In this document: piece by piece, positions 1-9,124 of the stretch
How the letters are laid out: each line of letters begins with the position of its first letter
How positions within the stretch are numbered: the first letter of the stretch is position 1
NCBI RefSeq assembly: GCF_900156825.1
Contig: NZ_FTOV01000008.1
Coordinates: forward strand, 118,109 to 182,108
Reading direction: 5' to 3'
DNA length: 64,000 nucleotides
DNA from: Chryseobacterium gambrini
GTDB lineage: Bacteria; Bacteroidota; Bacteroidia; Flavobacteriales; Weeksellaceae
Translations under genes and position numbers: made by a program
Notes under the pieces: generated by a model
The model's input: only the letters and a program-made list of their open reading frames with translations
The model's database searches: none
What the model was told of the DNA's origin: nothing

Positions 1-980
1 TCGAGTAATTTCGATGGAAGAGATTGATCATGCATCATTAGTAAAACGGTGAAATATCCGTGATCGAGAGATCTCCTTTCATAGGCCGAAAAATTGATTT
101 CTGCAGGGATTTCAGTATACAATTCAATGGCAAATTCATAAAATTTAACATTTCTAAAAAATTTAAAGCTTTGCCAGATAATTTCCCTTGTTAACCTATC
201 TGAATACGGCGGTTTCTTTTCTAGTAAGCAGGTTAAAGCAAGATTAATATAAATTAAAGAAGCATGGATGCTACCAATGTTGGAATATATGCGGAAACTA
301 TTAAAATAACCCGCTTCAGGGATACCGTCTTTATAGGATGACAGTATGATCTCTTCTGCAAAATCACGTCCGGGTTGATAATATTCGGAGGAGCTTAACC
401 TATCAACAATAAGCCCAACGCTATGATAAAATAATTCTGGATTGTTGAGTGCTAGCAGTATTTGACGTAAGAATCCTGCCAGAGATATATTTGAGATAAC
501 CAGACCTTCATCCCAATTTAATTGCTTGGCATCATTCTGAAATTTCCGGATAACCAAAGTAGCCATCTTTTTTTTATTCTGATCGGAAATTGTTGAAATA
601 TCAAAATTATTTTCTGATAACCTCTGTTCTTTTTTCTTTTTATAGGAAGCTTCTAAAATCGGCTCCATCATTTTGATTGTATGATCATCCGGTTTATGAT
701 CCATAATAGAGAGGTCAAATAAATTAAAGTTTTTTGAGCCCAGAAGTTTGTTATAAAGCTCAAGGAAAAGATCAATGGAATACGGAAGAGAATGATCACT
801 ATTTTGTTCTAAACTATGTAAGAAAGCTGGTATATGGTTCCGATACTCAAAGTAGTCCGTAGCCATACCGGAAATAATCTCCCGATAAAGGGTTGTCAGT
901 TCATTTTGGTATCTGTTATGATTGTGAAGTCGTTCATCAGTAAGTTTTCTGTTGAAGTCCTGTACTTTTATTATATTCAT
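1..980 (-). CDS. Hypothetical helical protein, C-terminus cut by window edge
   Basis: An open frame on the minus strand starts with ATG at 980 (MNIIKVQDFNRKL) and stays open for about 326 codons to the window edge, so the stop and C-terminus are not visible. I do not recognise the family. The visible part is hydrophilic and rich in predicted helix, with no signal peptide, membrane segment or catalytic motif that I can name. Repeated aromatic/leucine patterns could be TPR-like or HEAT-like helical repeats, but no consensus repeat can be read by eye. It is divergent from the sigma factor gene at 1306, with a 325-bp gap between them, so it belongs to a different transcription unit. Confidence is good that it is coding and low for any function. 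Confidence 0.7.
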   Translation of the reverse strand, partial: MNIIKVQDFNRKLTDERLHNHNRYQNELTTLYREIISGMATDYFEYRNHIPAFLHSLEQNSDHSLPYSIDLFLELYNKLLGSKNFNLFDLSIMDHKPDDHTIKMMEPILEASYKKKKEQRLSENNFDISTISDQNKKKMATLVIRKFQNDAKQLNWDEGLVISNISLAGFLRQILLALNNPELFYHSVGLIVDRLSSSEYYQPGRDFAEEIILSSYKDGIPEAGYFNSFRIYSNIGSIHASLIYINLALTCLLEKKPPYSDRLTREIIWQSFKFFRNVKFYEFAIELYTEIPAEINFSAYERRSLDHGYFTVLLMMHDQSLPSKLL

Positions 981-1305
981 ATACTTTTACAAATCTTAGG
1001 GTGATAGGATGGCTTTATTACAGGGAAATCACAATCCAATTATACGGAAGTATTTGCCTTAATAACAAATTTAACTATTCTTGAGTATCGAGGCAATCAA
1101 AATTAGATTTAAGCAAATAATTCGGCTTTTTTTAGTGCTGGAAAACAAGTTGTTTTGATATATACTGAGCTGAACATTGCTGTTATTCAGGATTTATTAC
1201 TACCATTAATGCCGCTTAATAAACAAATCTACTTTTTGCAGACCTTAAGATTTCTTTTTTGAAATAAATATTTTCTAACTTTACTCTTCTAACAATAGCC
1301 TTATT
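981..1305. other. Divergent intergenic region, no gene seen
   Basis: This AT-rich 325-bp stretch separates a minus-strand gene (start 980) from the plus-strand sigma factor gene (start 1306). It should hold promoters for both. I could not find a well-spaced TTTG / TAnnTTTG pair for either gene, and no small ORF or strong hairpin stands out. Confidence 0.5.
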
Positions 1306-1890
1306 ATGACATCCAGAACAGAGATCGAAGAAAAGGCACTGCTAATAAAGTTCCAAAGCGGTGATAGGAGAGCAATGGATACACTTTTCCGGATCTACCA
1401 TCCCGCATTGATCTTTTTTGCCCATAGACTACTTGTCAATTTTGATCGGGCTAATGCACAGGAGATTGTTCTTGACGTTATGCTCAAAACATTTGAATTA
1501 CGGGAAACCTTTAAAAGTTATGACAGTGTTAGAGCATTTTTGTATATCTCCACAAAAAACAAGTGCTTTGATGTTATTGAGAAAGAGAAGGTACGGTTAA
1601 ATCGGATGAACAAATATTCGCAGGGGCTAGAGGAACTCGATGAGGAGAACATATTGAGCAAAATGATCCATACAGAGGTACTTCTTGAATTGAGTCAATC
1701 TATTGAGCTTCTTCCCGAACAATGTCGGAATATTATGCAAAGTTTAATGGATGGAATGACACCAAAAGAGATCGCTGAAGAATTTCATATTAGTATCAGT
1801 ACGGTAAACAGCCAAAAGGCACGGGCTATTTCCATATTGAAAAAGACCCTTTCCAATAAGGGGATTGCACTTTTGCTTTTATGCATTTAA
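1306..1890 (+). CDS. ECF RNA polymerase sigma factor, FecI-like (Bacteroidota type)
   Basis: This 194-residue protein has the layout of Bacteroidota extracytoplasmic-function sigma factors paired with FecR and SusC. Residues about 20-95 look like region 2 (core RNA polymerase and -10 binding), with the run FKSYDSVRAFLYISTKNKCFD typical of the family. Residues about 130-185 look like region 4, with a helix-turn-helix of the form MTPKEIAEEFHISISTVNSQKARA that reads the -35 element. It probably drives transcription of the susC-susD-tlpA genes downstream when FecR releases it. Its normal partner, fecR, is not immediately next: a PIN-like gene lies between them, which is unusual. The family call is secure; the target promoter is inferred from gene order. 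Confidence 0.92.
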   Translation: MTSRTEIEEKALLIKFQSGDRRAMDTLFRIYHPALIFFAHRLLVNFDRANAQEIVLDVMLKTFELRETFKSYDSVRAFLYISTKNKCFDVIEKEKVRLNRMNKYSQGLEELDEENILSKMIHTEVLLELSQSIELLPEQCRNIMQSLMDGMTPKEIAEEFHISISTVNSQKARAISILKKTLSNKGIALLLLCI

Positions 1891-2011
1891 CTTTTATACC
1901 ATCCTTTATTCCTACCTAAATAAGTTTATGTCTTTGGTTAAATATCTGTATTTTTAACGTTTTAATTCCTAATTTCTTCTCGTGGAGAAGTATGATTTCA
2001 AACAATAATAA

Positions 2012-2956
2012 ATGGAAAGAGTAGTATTTGATACCAATGCATATAGGTACTTAATTAAAGATTTAAGTTTTGATGATTTAGATGATTACATGCTTGAGAT
2101 CCGAGCAAAGGAAAAGAAAAATAACCTGGAAGCATCCATTAGTCCAATTGTCATACAGGAACTCTTGGCACATGTCGCGGGCCGAAGTGGGAGCAGTTTA
2201 TTTCAAAAGTCTTTAAACGCGATTAAAGCAATGTATCTTCATTGTTTTGATAATGGGTTTTCTAGAATGTTAGCTAGACCAGAAATGCTTGTGGCCAAAT
2301 ATATGTTTGGATTATCAAGTGAAAAGAAAGTGCAAACAGGCAATGCATTTATTGAAATTGTACGTGATTTGGCTACGTCTCCCACCAATGAAATCTTTGA
2401 GCGTTTGGAAGATAACCTTAATAAAACCAAGAGTTTCGTAAAAAATGCAGAGCACTTATACGCGACATCATTTTTGACAAAGCTAAAGGAATATGATCCT
2501 GAGATGGAAGATTGGGCTGTTTTTCCTAATAATAAAGAGAAGCGGAGGAAACTTTTAAATGAGATCCGATCCGCTGAGTTCTCTCAATTTTTAGCAAGAG
2601 AGTATATAGAGCCAGTATTTAATTATTATGCTTTAGAACATCCTACACAAGTTAGGCCAGATGAGGTTCAGTGGACATTTTTGTGCACTAAATTTGTGAA
2701 TAATTTTCCAGAGTATATTGCATTGTACAAGTCAGTTTATGAAAATATAATAAACAGCCAGATCAATATGTTTGAAAATAATAGAGCTAATTTTTGGTGG
2801 GACACCCAATTGATGTTAAATGTCGGAGAGCATAAGATCGAAAATGATAAATTGTATTTTGTAACCTCTGATAAGGCCATGCTGAAAGTAGGTAGGGAGA
2901 ACAATGCGAATTTATCCATTTTTACATTTGATGAATATATGGACTATCTAGGATAA
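2012..2956 (+). CDS. PIN-like domain protein between sigma factor and anti-sigma genes
   Basis: This 314-residue protein opens with VVFDTNAYRYL. Short beta-strand plus DTN plus helix is the usual start of PIN-fold ribonucleases, where the Asp binds metal. The C-terminus contains LYFVTSDKAMLKVGRE followed by IFTFDEY, which resembles the second acidic cluster of PIN domains (strand, T/S-x-D, then a final strand). The long insert of about 200 residues between the two halves is larger than in VapC toxins, so this is a PIN-like variant and not a VapC. There is no adjacent antitoxin. It sits 121 bp after the ECF sigma gene and 136 bp before fecR, on the same strand, splitting the usual sigma/anti-sigma pair. 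RNase activity is an inference from the motif pattern. Confidence 0.65.
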   Translation: MERVVFDTNAYRYLIKDLSFDDLDDYMLEIRAKEKKNNLEASISPIVIQELLAHVAGRSGSSLFQKSLNAIKAMYLHCFDNGFSRMLARPEMLVAKYMFGLSSEKKVQTGNAFIEIVRDLATSPTNEIFERLEDNLNKTKSFVKNAEHLYATSFLTKLKEYDPEMEDWAVFPNNKEKRRKLLNEIRSAEFSQFLAREYIEPVFNYYALEHPTQVRPDEVQWTFLCTKFVNNFPEYIALYKSVYENIINSQINMFENNRANFWWDTQLMLNVGEHKIENDKLYFVTSDKAMLKVGRENNANLSIFTFDEYMDYLG

Positions 2957-3092
2957 CTATCCGATGATATTGTAAGCATTTTTATTACCAGCAAAAGTAG
3001 CTGAAAAATTCCAGTGTTATTTTATTTAAAATATTTTCATTTTCTTTTGGACAAGCCCTCTATGTTTCCCGTTTCTATAATAAATACGAAAC

Positions 3093-4262
3093 ATGAAAGA
3101 GGAAGAATTGTTCGATGGATTCGAGATCACGGAACTACTCCATAAGTATATTACTGGACAAAAGCTCCCGTATTGGGACAGGGAGTTCCTGGAGGACTGG
3201 ATCGAAGAACGTGAATCCAATAGAGTTATTTTCCAACAGCTGTTGGATCAACACCGATTGGCTGCTGATCTAATCGAACTGAAAGAATCTGGTTCCTCGA
3301 CCGATGAAGAGCTCGCAAAATTCAATAAAATTCTTAATAAACCTGAACCAATGAGCATCTGGTTCAGGCTTATGACAGCAGCAGCAGTCCTTTTCACGAT
3401 TTCAATTTCCATATGGCTTTATAAATTTTATCAGTCAGACAAGATTTTATCGACAGAAGTAGCAACAACTACCTTATCGGGAGATATTCTTCCGGGAAGT
3501 GATAAAGCAACGCTAACTTTTGAAGATGGTAGAGTTCTTTCGCTCGCAGGGGATAAGAAAGCTATAAAAGTAGATGAGCAGGGCACTTCATATATGGATG
3601 GCACGAGCATATCACCAAATAAGGTACAGTTTGCAACACTAACAACGCCACGTAAGGGACAGTATAAGATAACACTTCCCGATGGTACTAAAGTCTGGCT
3701 AAATGCGGAGTCTTCTTTACGGTATCCTACAAAGTTCACTGATAAAGACAGATATGTTGAATTGCAGGGGGAAGGCTTTTTCGATGTGGCGCACGACCAG
3801 ACAAAGCCTTTTATTGTTGCTTCTAATGGACAGCAGGTGAAGGTACTTGGAACTAAGTTTAACATCAACAGTTATTCCAATGAACCTTCTGTCAGAACTA
3901 CGTTAATCAGCGGACGAGTTGAATTGTTAAGTAGCCGTGATAAGGCAACTGTTATACTTGTTCCCGGCCAGCAAGCTAAGCTGGTCAATGATGGTTTTGC
4001 GGTAAATTCCGTAGATACCGAACCTTTTATAGCATGGACTTCAAATGAGTTCCAGTTTAAAGGGGCGACTTTGCAGGAAGTCCTGAGACAAGTTGAACGA
4101 TGGTATGGTGTTGACGTTGATTACAACAATATTCCAAATATAAAGGTTAACGGAACAATTTCAAGAGAAAAGAAACTCTCTAGTGTTTTATATGCACTTG
4201 AAAAAATTACAGATTTACAAATTAATCTATCGAAAGGAAGGAGGATTCAGATTAAAAAATAA
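3093..4262 (+). CDS. FecR-family anti-sigma factor
   Basis: This 389-residue protein matches the inner-membrane anti-sigma regulators that hold an ECF sigma factor until a TonB-dependent receptor signals. Residues 1-85 are a charged cytoplasmic part, and residues about 87-110 (WFRLMTAAAVLFTISISIWLYK) are one membrane helix. The periplasmic FecR domain follows, with the family run GQYKITLPDGTKVWLNAESSLRYP at about residues 190-213 and GEGFFDVAHD shortly after. The final 70 residues (TLQEVLRQVERWYGVDVDY) look like DUF4974, which is common in Bacteroidota FecR proteins. Its partners are the sigma factor at 1306 and SusC at 4382, which carries the STN signalling domain. Signal from a bound outer-membrane ligand would pass SusC to FecR to sigma. 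Confidence 0.93.
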   Translation: MKEEELFDGFEITELLHKYITGQKLPYWDREFLEDWIEERESNRVIFQQLLDQHRLAADLIELKESGSSTDEELAKFNKILNKPEPMSIWFRLMTAAAVLFTISISIWLYKFYQSDKILSTEVATTTLSGDILPGSDKATLTFEDGRVLSLAGDKKAIKVDEQGTSYMDGTSISPNKVQFATLTTPRKGQYKITLPDGTKVWLNAESSLRYPTKFTDKDRYVELQGEGFFDVAHDQTKPFIVASNGQQVKVLGTKFNINSYSNEPSVRTTLISGRVELLSSRDKATVILVPGQQAKLVNDGFAVNSVDTEPFIAWTSNEFQFKGATLQEVLRQVERWYGVDVDYNNIPNIKVNGTISREKKLSSVLYALEKITDLQINLSKGRRIQIKK

Positions 4263-4296
4263 CGATTTATAGTTTCATATGTTGGCCTGAAAATAT

Positions 4297-4320
4297 GCCG
4301 GAGTGTTAGCGCACTCCGGC
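4297..4320 (+). promoter_or_regulatory. Strong hairpin between fecR and susC
   Basis: A 9-bp perfect GC-rich stem (GCCGGAGTG / CACTCCGGC) with a 6-nt loop lies 35 bp after fecR and 61 bp before susC. There is no T-run after it, so it is not a classic terminator. It may lower read-through or protect the 3' or 5' end of a message, letting susC be expressed from its own promoter at a different level from fecR. Confidence 0.6.
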
Positions 4321-4381
4321 GATCGGGTCTACATTATAAATTTCCAGCAACGAAAATTACATTTTAACCCTACACAAATCT

Positions 4382-7300
4382 ATGAAAAAACGTGATTTTT
4401 CCAACAAGAAAAACATTCCGCCGTGGGTGGATCTGTTTTCCCACAGGAGAAAACTTCTGCGCAATGGTATAAATAGTGCAACGCTCTTTATACTGCTTGC
4501 CAGCGGTACAGCTTTACAGGCTCAACAGATTAGCCTTTCCTTGCAGAAAGCGCCCTTGTCAAAAGCAATTTCCGAAATTCGGAAAGCGACAAAGTATGAT
4601 TTTGTTTACAATGAGGATCTACTAAAAACAGTCGGCCCTATTACTGTAAACCTGAAGAATGCTTCGTTAGAAGAGACATTACGAACACTTTTCGCCAACC
4701 AACCGATCGCATTTGAAATTGCAGATGGGATTATCATTTTGCAGGAGCGGAAAGCATCGAATACTTCCAATTCAAAAAAAAAGGAAACCATAAAAGGAAG
4801 GATTGTCGATGAAAAGGGCAATCCATTAGCAGGGGCAACTATTCATGTTAAGGGCAGCAACTTTGTGACGAACTCTGATATTAACGGAAATTTTGAATTA
4901 CCATCTGAATATTTAGACGAAAAACTGGTTTTATCCTACATAGGTTTTCTTCCAATTGAAATTGATGCAAATGTCAATCTTAATGTAATGCTTCAAAAAT
5001 CATTATCATCGTTGGATGAAGCTATCGTCATTGCGTATGGCAAAACAACTAAAAGATACACAACAGGTTCTATCAGTAAAATTTCAGCAAACCAAATCGA
5101 AAGCCGACCTGTAAATAATGTCTTATCTACTCTTGACGGATTAGCTCCCGGTCTGACAGTAACACAAAGCACAGGCGTAGCTGGTGGAGTATTCAAGGTT
5201 GAATTACGGGGAAGAACGGCGCTGGATCGGTCTATTTCGGATGACCAGCCTTTATTTATCATTGATGGTATACCACAATCCGCAAATAATACCAGTTTAA
5301 GTACAATACCTTCCGCAATTGGTAATCCAAGTTTAACAGCAACCCAGCCAGGAGGTGTAAGCCCTTTAAATGCACTGAATCCGCAGGACATTGAAAGCAT
5401 TGAAATTTTAAAGGATGCAGACGCCACCAGCATTTATGGGAGCAGGGGTGCTAATGGGGTAATTTTGATAACAACCAAAAGGGGAAAACAGGGAAAAACT
5501 ATCCTTAATTTAAATGCATACGCTGGTATTAGTAAAGTCCCCAACCCAATAGAAATGCTTAATACACAGCAGTATTTGACATTGAGGAAGAAGGCTTTCG
5601 AGCTGGATAATGTAACTCCTGATGAAAACAATGCTTTTGATCTTATAGTTTGGGATACCACACGCTATACTGATTTTTCTAAGCTTTTTCTGTCTAATAA
5701 TGCTTCAAGAAGTAACATTCAGCTAAGTATTAATGGAGGAAATGAAAACACGCAATTTTTGTTTTCAGGTAATTATGCGAAGGAAAAAAGTGTTTTTTCG
5801 AAAGATTTATCTTATCTGAGAGGATCTTCTATGCTGAATGTAAATCATAGCTCTAAGGATCGGAAATTCAATCTCTTAGTTTCGGTAAACTATAGTGCTG
5901 ATCACAATAATATTATAAGTGTTGATCAGGCATCCAATTTGTCTTTACCGCCAAACATTCAATTATATAATAATGATGGATCTTTGGCTTGGGATGAAGG
6001 TGGAATTTCCTCAGGTTTCTGGAATCCTCTATCTTATCTGAATAGAAGGTATACTTCTAAGACAAAATCGCTTAATACCAGTGGGCAGATCAGCTATAAG
6101 GTGACAAGTGACTTGACTTTGAGAAGTAATATGGGCTATAATTCTGTTTTATTTGATGAATCATCCCTTTATCCTTTATCTGCGCAAAATCCTAATTATA
6201 CTCCTTATCGTTATACGGATTTCGCTACAAATAAATTATCAGGATGGATCGTTGAGCCTCAGGCTGAATTTACGAGAACAGTTGGTCCGGGTAAATTGAA
6301 TGTCCTTTTGGGTGGTACTTTCCAAGCTAAAGATCAAAATTTTGAAACCATTAATGCTACTGGTTATTCTAGTGATAATTTAATGGAATCTTTACAGGGA
6401 GCAACAAGTATCACAGGGAAAAAATCAGCTTCTCCATATCGTTATAACGCTTTCTTTGGTAGGGCACAGTATAATATATTGGGCAAATATCTGGCAACTG
6501 TTTCTGCAAGACGGGATGGCAGCAGCATTTTTGCATCGGAGAATAGATTTTCGAATTTTGGTGCTATGGGTTTAACCTGGATATTTTCAGAAGAAAAACT
6601 AATCAAAAATAGCCTTGGATTTTTGGATTTTGGGAAGCTTAGGACAAGTATAGGCACTACAGGTAATGATAAAATCAGTAATTACCAATTTCTGGATACA
6701 TGGGCTACTAGCCCTATTACATATAGTAGAAATAGTGCTTTATATCCAAATAAACTGTACAATCCAGATTATAAGTGGGAGAAAACAATAAAGCGGGAAA
6801 TTGGGCTTGATCTTTCTTTTTTGAAAGAAAGAATCATGCTGACAACGAATTATTATAACAACAGGAGCAGCAACCAGCTCATATCCTATAAATTACCTTC
6901 TATAAGTGGATTTAGTACCATCATTAGAAATTTAGATGCGCTGATTGAAAATCAGGGCTGGGAATTCTCTCTTAATACAATAAATGTCCGAAATGATAAT
7001 TGGAAGTGGGAGAGTGCCTTGAACTTTACTATTCCTAAAAACAAATTGCTGTCCTTTCCGAATCTGGCGAACTCTTCTTATAACTATACTTTTGTTGAAG
7101 GACAAACTTTGAATGTAGGTTATGGATATAAATATCTAGGCGTTAATCCTACAACTGGATTATACGAAGTTGAGGACAAAAATGGCGATAAGATATATGA
7201 TATTAATGATTATGAGGTTTTTGGAAGTTTAGATCCTAAGTTTTACGGAGGATTTTCCAATACTTTGTCCTTCAAAAGAATTTCACTCAATGTGCTATTT

Positions 7301-7723
7301 TCTTTTAGGAAGCATACCGCTAAAAACTATAAGAGCTATCTCTATAGTAATATTGGGACACTCAATAATGTTCCTTCGCTAATCCTTGGAAAATATTGGG
7401 AAGAAGAAGGCGATATTGCAGAACTTCAACGACCTTCCCAAACTACATTTGGATCCATTCAGACCGCTTATTCGAATTTGTTTTTGAACTCTTCTGGAGC
7501 TTATTCAGATGCATCATATATACGGCTGAAAAATGTGGTACTTAATTATGATCTGACTTCTAAATCTTTGCAGAACATTGGAATTTCCAATGCCCGAATC
7601 TATATGCAGGGAGAAAACTTGTTGACATTTACAGGATACGAATTGGGAGACCCTGAAACGCAGAATTGGTTAAGAACTCCACCACTAAGAACGTTTACAA
7701 TAGGAATGAATTTAACTTTTTAA
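4382..7723 (+). CDS. SusC/RagA-family TonB-linked outer membrane transporter with STN domain
   Basis: This 1113-residue outer-membrane protein imports a bound nutrient with TonB energy. A cytoplasmic stretch and signal segment (about residues 30-48) lead to an STN domain (about 50-125, ISLSLQKAPLSKAISEIRK), which is the part that talks to FecR. Next is a carboxypeptidase-D-like regulatory fold (about 138-207, GRIVDEKGNPLAGATIHVKG). The plug domain contains LFIIDGIPQ and the hallmark IESIEILKDADATSIYGSRGANGVI, and a beta-barrel runs to the C-terminal aromatic-type end (TFTIGMNLTF). The susD gene follows after 9 bp. The substrate is not readable from the sequence. The missing glycan-degrading genes and the presence of a thioredoxin-like partner argue against a classical polysaccharide locus. 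Confidence 0.95.
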   Translation: MKKRDFSNKKNIPPWVDLFSHRRKLLRNGINSATLFILLASGTALQAQQISLSLQKAPLSKAISEIRKATKYDFVYNEDLLKTVGPITVNLKNASLEETLRTLFANQPIAFEIADGIIILQERKASNTSNSKKKETIKGRIVDEKGNPLAGATIHVKGSNFVTNSDINGNFELPSEYLDEKLVLSYIGFLPIEIDANVNLNVMLQKSLSSLDEAIVIAYGKTTKRYTTGSISKISANQIESRPVNNVLSTLDGLAPGLTVTQSTGVAGGVFKVELRGRTALDRSISDDQPLFIIDGIPQSANNTSLSTIPSAIGNPSLTATQPGGVSPLNALNPQDIESIEILKDADATSIYGSRGANGVILITTKRGKQGKTILNLNAYAGISKVPNPIEMLNTQQYLTLRKKAFELDNVTPDENNAFDLIVWDTTRYTDFSKLFLSNNASRSNIQLSINGGNENTQFLFSGNYAKEKSVFSKDLSYLRGSSMLNVNHSSKDRKFNLLVSVNYSADHNNIISVDQASNLSLPPNIQLYNNDGSLAWDEGGISSGFWNPLSYLNRRYTSKTKSLNTSGQISYKVTSDLTLRSNMGYNSVLFDESSLYPLSAQNPNYTPYRYTDFATNKLSGWIVEPQAEFTRTVGPGKLNVLLGGTFQAKDQNFETINATGYSSDNLMESLQGATSITGKKSASPYRYNAFFGRAQYNILGKYLATVSARRDGSSIFASENRFSNFGAMGLTWIFSEEKLIKNSLGFLDFGKLRTSIGTTGNDKISNYQFLDTWATSPITYSRNSALYPNKLYNPDYKWEKTIKREIGLDLSFLKERIMLTTNYYNNRSSNQLISYKLPSISGFSTIIRNLDALIENQGWEFSLNTINVRNDNWKWESALNFTIPKNKLLSFPNLANSSYNYTFVEGQTLNVGYGYKYLGVNPTTGLYEVEDKNGDKIYDINDYEVFGSLDPKFYGGFSNTLSFKRISLNVLFSFRKHTAKNYKSYLYSNIGTLNNVPSLILGKYWEEEGDIAELQRPSQTTFGSIQTAYSNLFLNSSGAYSDASYIRLKNVVLNYDLTSKSLQNIGISNARIYMQGENLLTFTGYELGDPETQNWLRTPPLRTFTIGMNLTF

Positions 7724-7732
7724 TCTACAGCC

Positions 7733-9118
7733 ATGAAAAAAATATTTTACTTTTTTAAGTTCGTTTCGGTTGTATCTTTTATAGCCTTTGTTTCTTGTGA
7801 AAAGTTTATTGAAATCGATAATCCTATTGATCAGTTAACTACTGATGAGGTATTTTCTGATTCAAGTACAGTAGAATCAGCTATCTTGGGTTTATATGTT
7901 CAGCAGATTACTAGCGGTACATCGGGGTTCTTAAATGGAAGTGTTACACTTTATCCTGGATTAAGTAGTGATGAAATTTATAATACAAGTGCTTCAGCAA
8001 GCTTTGATCCTTTCTTAAATAATGATCTTTCTTCAACAACAACGCTTTCATGGACAAATCCATATAATATTATTTATTCCTGTAATATTATATTGGAAAA
8101 ATTGGAGAGTTCCCCACTATCGTCTTCTTACAAAGAAAGAGCGAGAGCAGAGGTACTCTTTATACGTGCATTAAACTACTTTTATCTAGTGAATTTTTAT
8201 GGTGCTGTTCCATTGTCATTAACCTCAGATTATCGGGTAACAAGTACGTTAGCCCGTAGCAGTGAACAGGAAGTATATAATCAAATAATCGCTGATCTTA
8301 GAGCTGCTCAAAATAATATAGGTTCTACAAATGAGAGTACAACATTAAGAGTAAACAAATGGGGTATTTCAGCACTGCTAGCAAGATTTTATCTATATAC
8401 AAAACAGTATGAACTTGCAAAGATTGAAGCGACAAAGGTCATATCAAGCGGAAACTATTTATTACCTGATTTGTCAAATGTATTTCTTTCATCAAGTAAA
8501 GAAGCAATCTTACAATTTGTACCACCCAATACCCAAATTTTTGGTGTTGCTGATGCTTATCGATTTATTCCATCTTCAGCAACTGCAAGGCCGAACTTTG
8601 CGTTAACTGAATCCTTAATAAATTCTCTTGAATCAGGAGACGGTCGTAAAAGCAAATGGCTGAATCAAAATACTGTAGCAGGCAAGGTCTATATTTATCC
8701 CTACAAATATAAAACTAGGTCGGTAGTCGTTGGAGCCGCTAAACCGGAGTTCAATATTGTATTAAGATTAGCAGAAATGTATCTTATAAGAGCCGAAGCC
8801 AGTGCTAATTTAGGCAATAATTCAGATGCTATTTCTGATTTAAATGTAATTCGGAAAAGGGCCTTGCTTTCTGAACTGGATAAGAACCAATCTATTTCAA
8901 AAGAAGATCTTATAACAATCATAAATCATGAGAACCGGATTGAATTTTTTGCCGAATGGGGACATCGGTGGCTTGATTTGAAACGAACAGGTCAGGTTGA
9001 TCTTGTCCTGACGAACTTAAAAGGAGATAAATGGCAAAAGACTGACGCTGTATATCCAGTTCCGTTATCTGATATTAGACAAAACCCCAATTTAACTCAA
9101 AACGAAGGTTACAATTAA
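7733..9118 (+). CDS. SusD/RagB-family nutrient-binding outer membrane lipoprotein
   Basis: This 461-residue partner of the SusC protein forms the lid of the transport channel on the cell surface. The N-terminus is a lipoprotein signal with the acylated cysteine at about residue 22 (AFVSC). Helical TPR-like segments follow (RARAEVLFIRALNYFYLVNFYG is a family signature). The C-terminal RagB/SusD part includes LRLAEMYLIRAEASANLG, then INHENRIEFFAEWGHRWLDLKR, and ends with YPVPLSDIRQNPNLTQNEGY, the usual SusD tail. It is 9 bp after susC and 6 bp before the TlpA-like gene, so the three are clearly co-transcribed. Ligand unknown. Confidence 0.95.
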   Translation: MKKIFYFFKFVSVVSFIAFVSCEKFIEIDNPIDQLTTDEVFSDSSTVESAILGLYVQQITSGTSGFLNGSVTLYPGLSSDEIYNTSASASFDPFLNNDLSSTTTLSWTNPYNIIYSCNIILEKLESSPLSSSYKERARAEVLFIRALNYFYLVNFYGAVPLSLTSDYRVTSTLARSSEQEVYNQIIADLRAAQNNIGSTNESTTLRVNKWGISALLARFYLYTKQYELAKIEATKVISSGNYLLPDLSNVFLSSSKEAILQFVPPNTQIFGVADAYRFIPSSATARPNFALTESLINSLESGDGRKSKWLNQNTVAGKVYIYPYKYKTRSVVVGAAKPEFNIVLRLAEMYLIRAEASANLGNNSDAISDLNVIRKRALLSELDKNQSISKEDLITIINHENRIEFFAEWGHRWLDLKRTGQVDLVLTNLKGDKWQKTDAVYPVPLSDIRQNPNLTQNEGYN

Positions 9119-9124
9119 TAAATC

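Noticed and set aside
3431..3868. Long minus-strand open frame inside fecR
   Set aside because: It is the shadow of the FecR coding sequence, which has clear domain motifs in its own frame.
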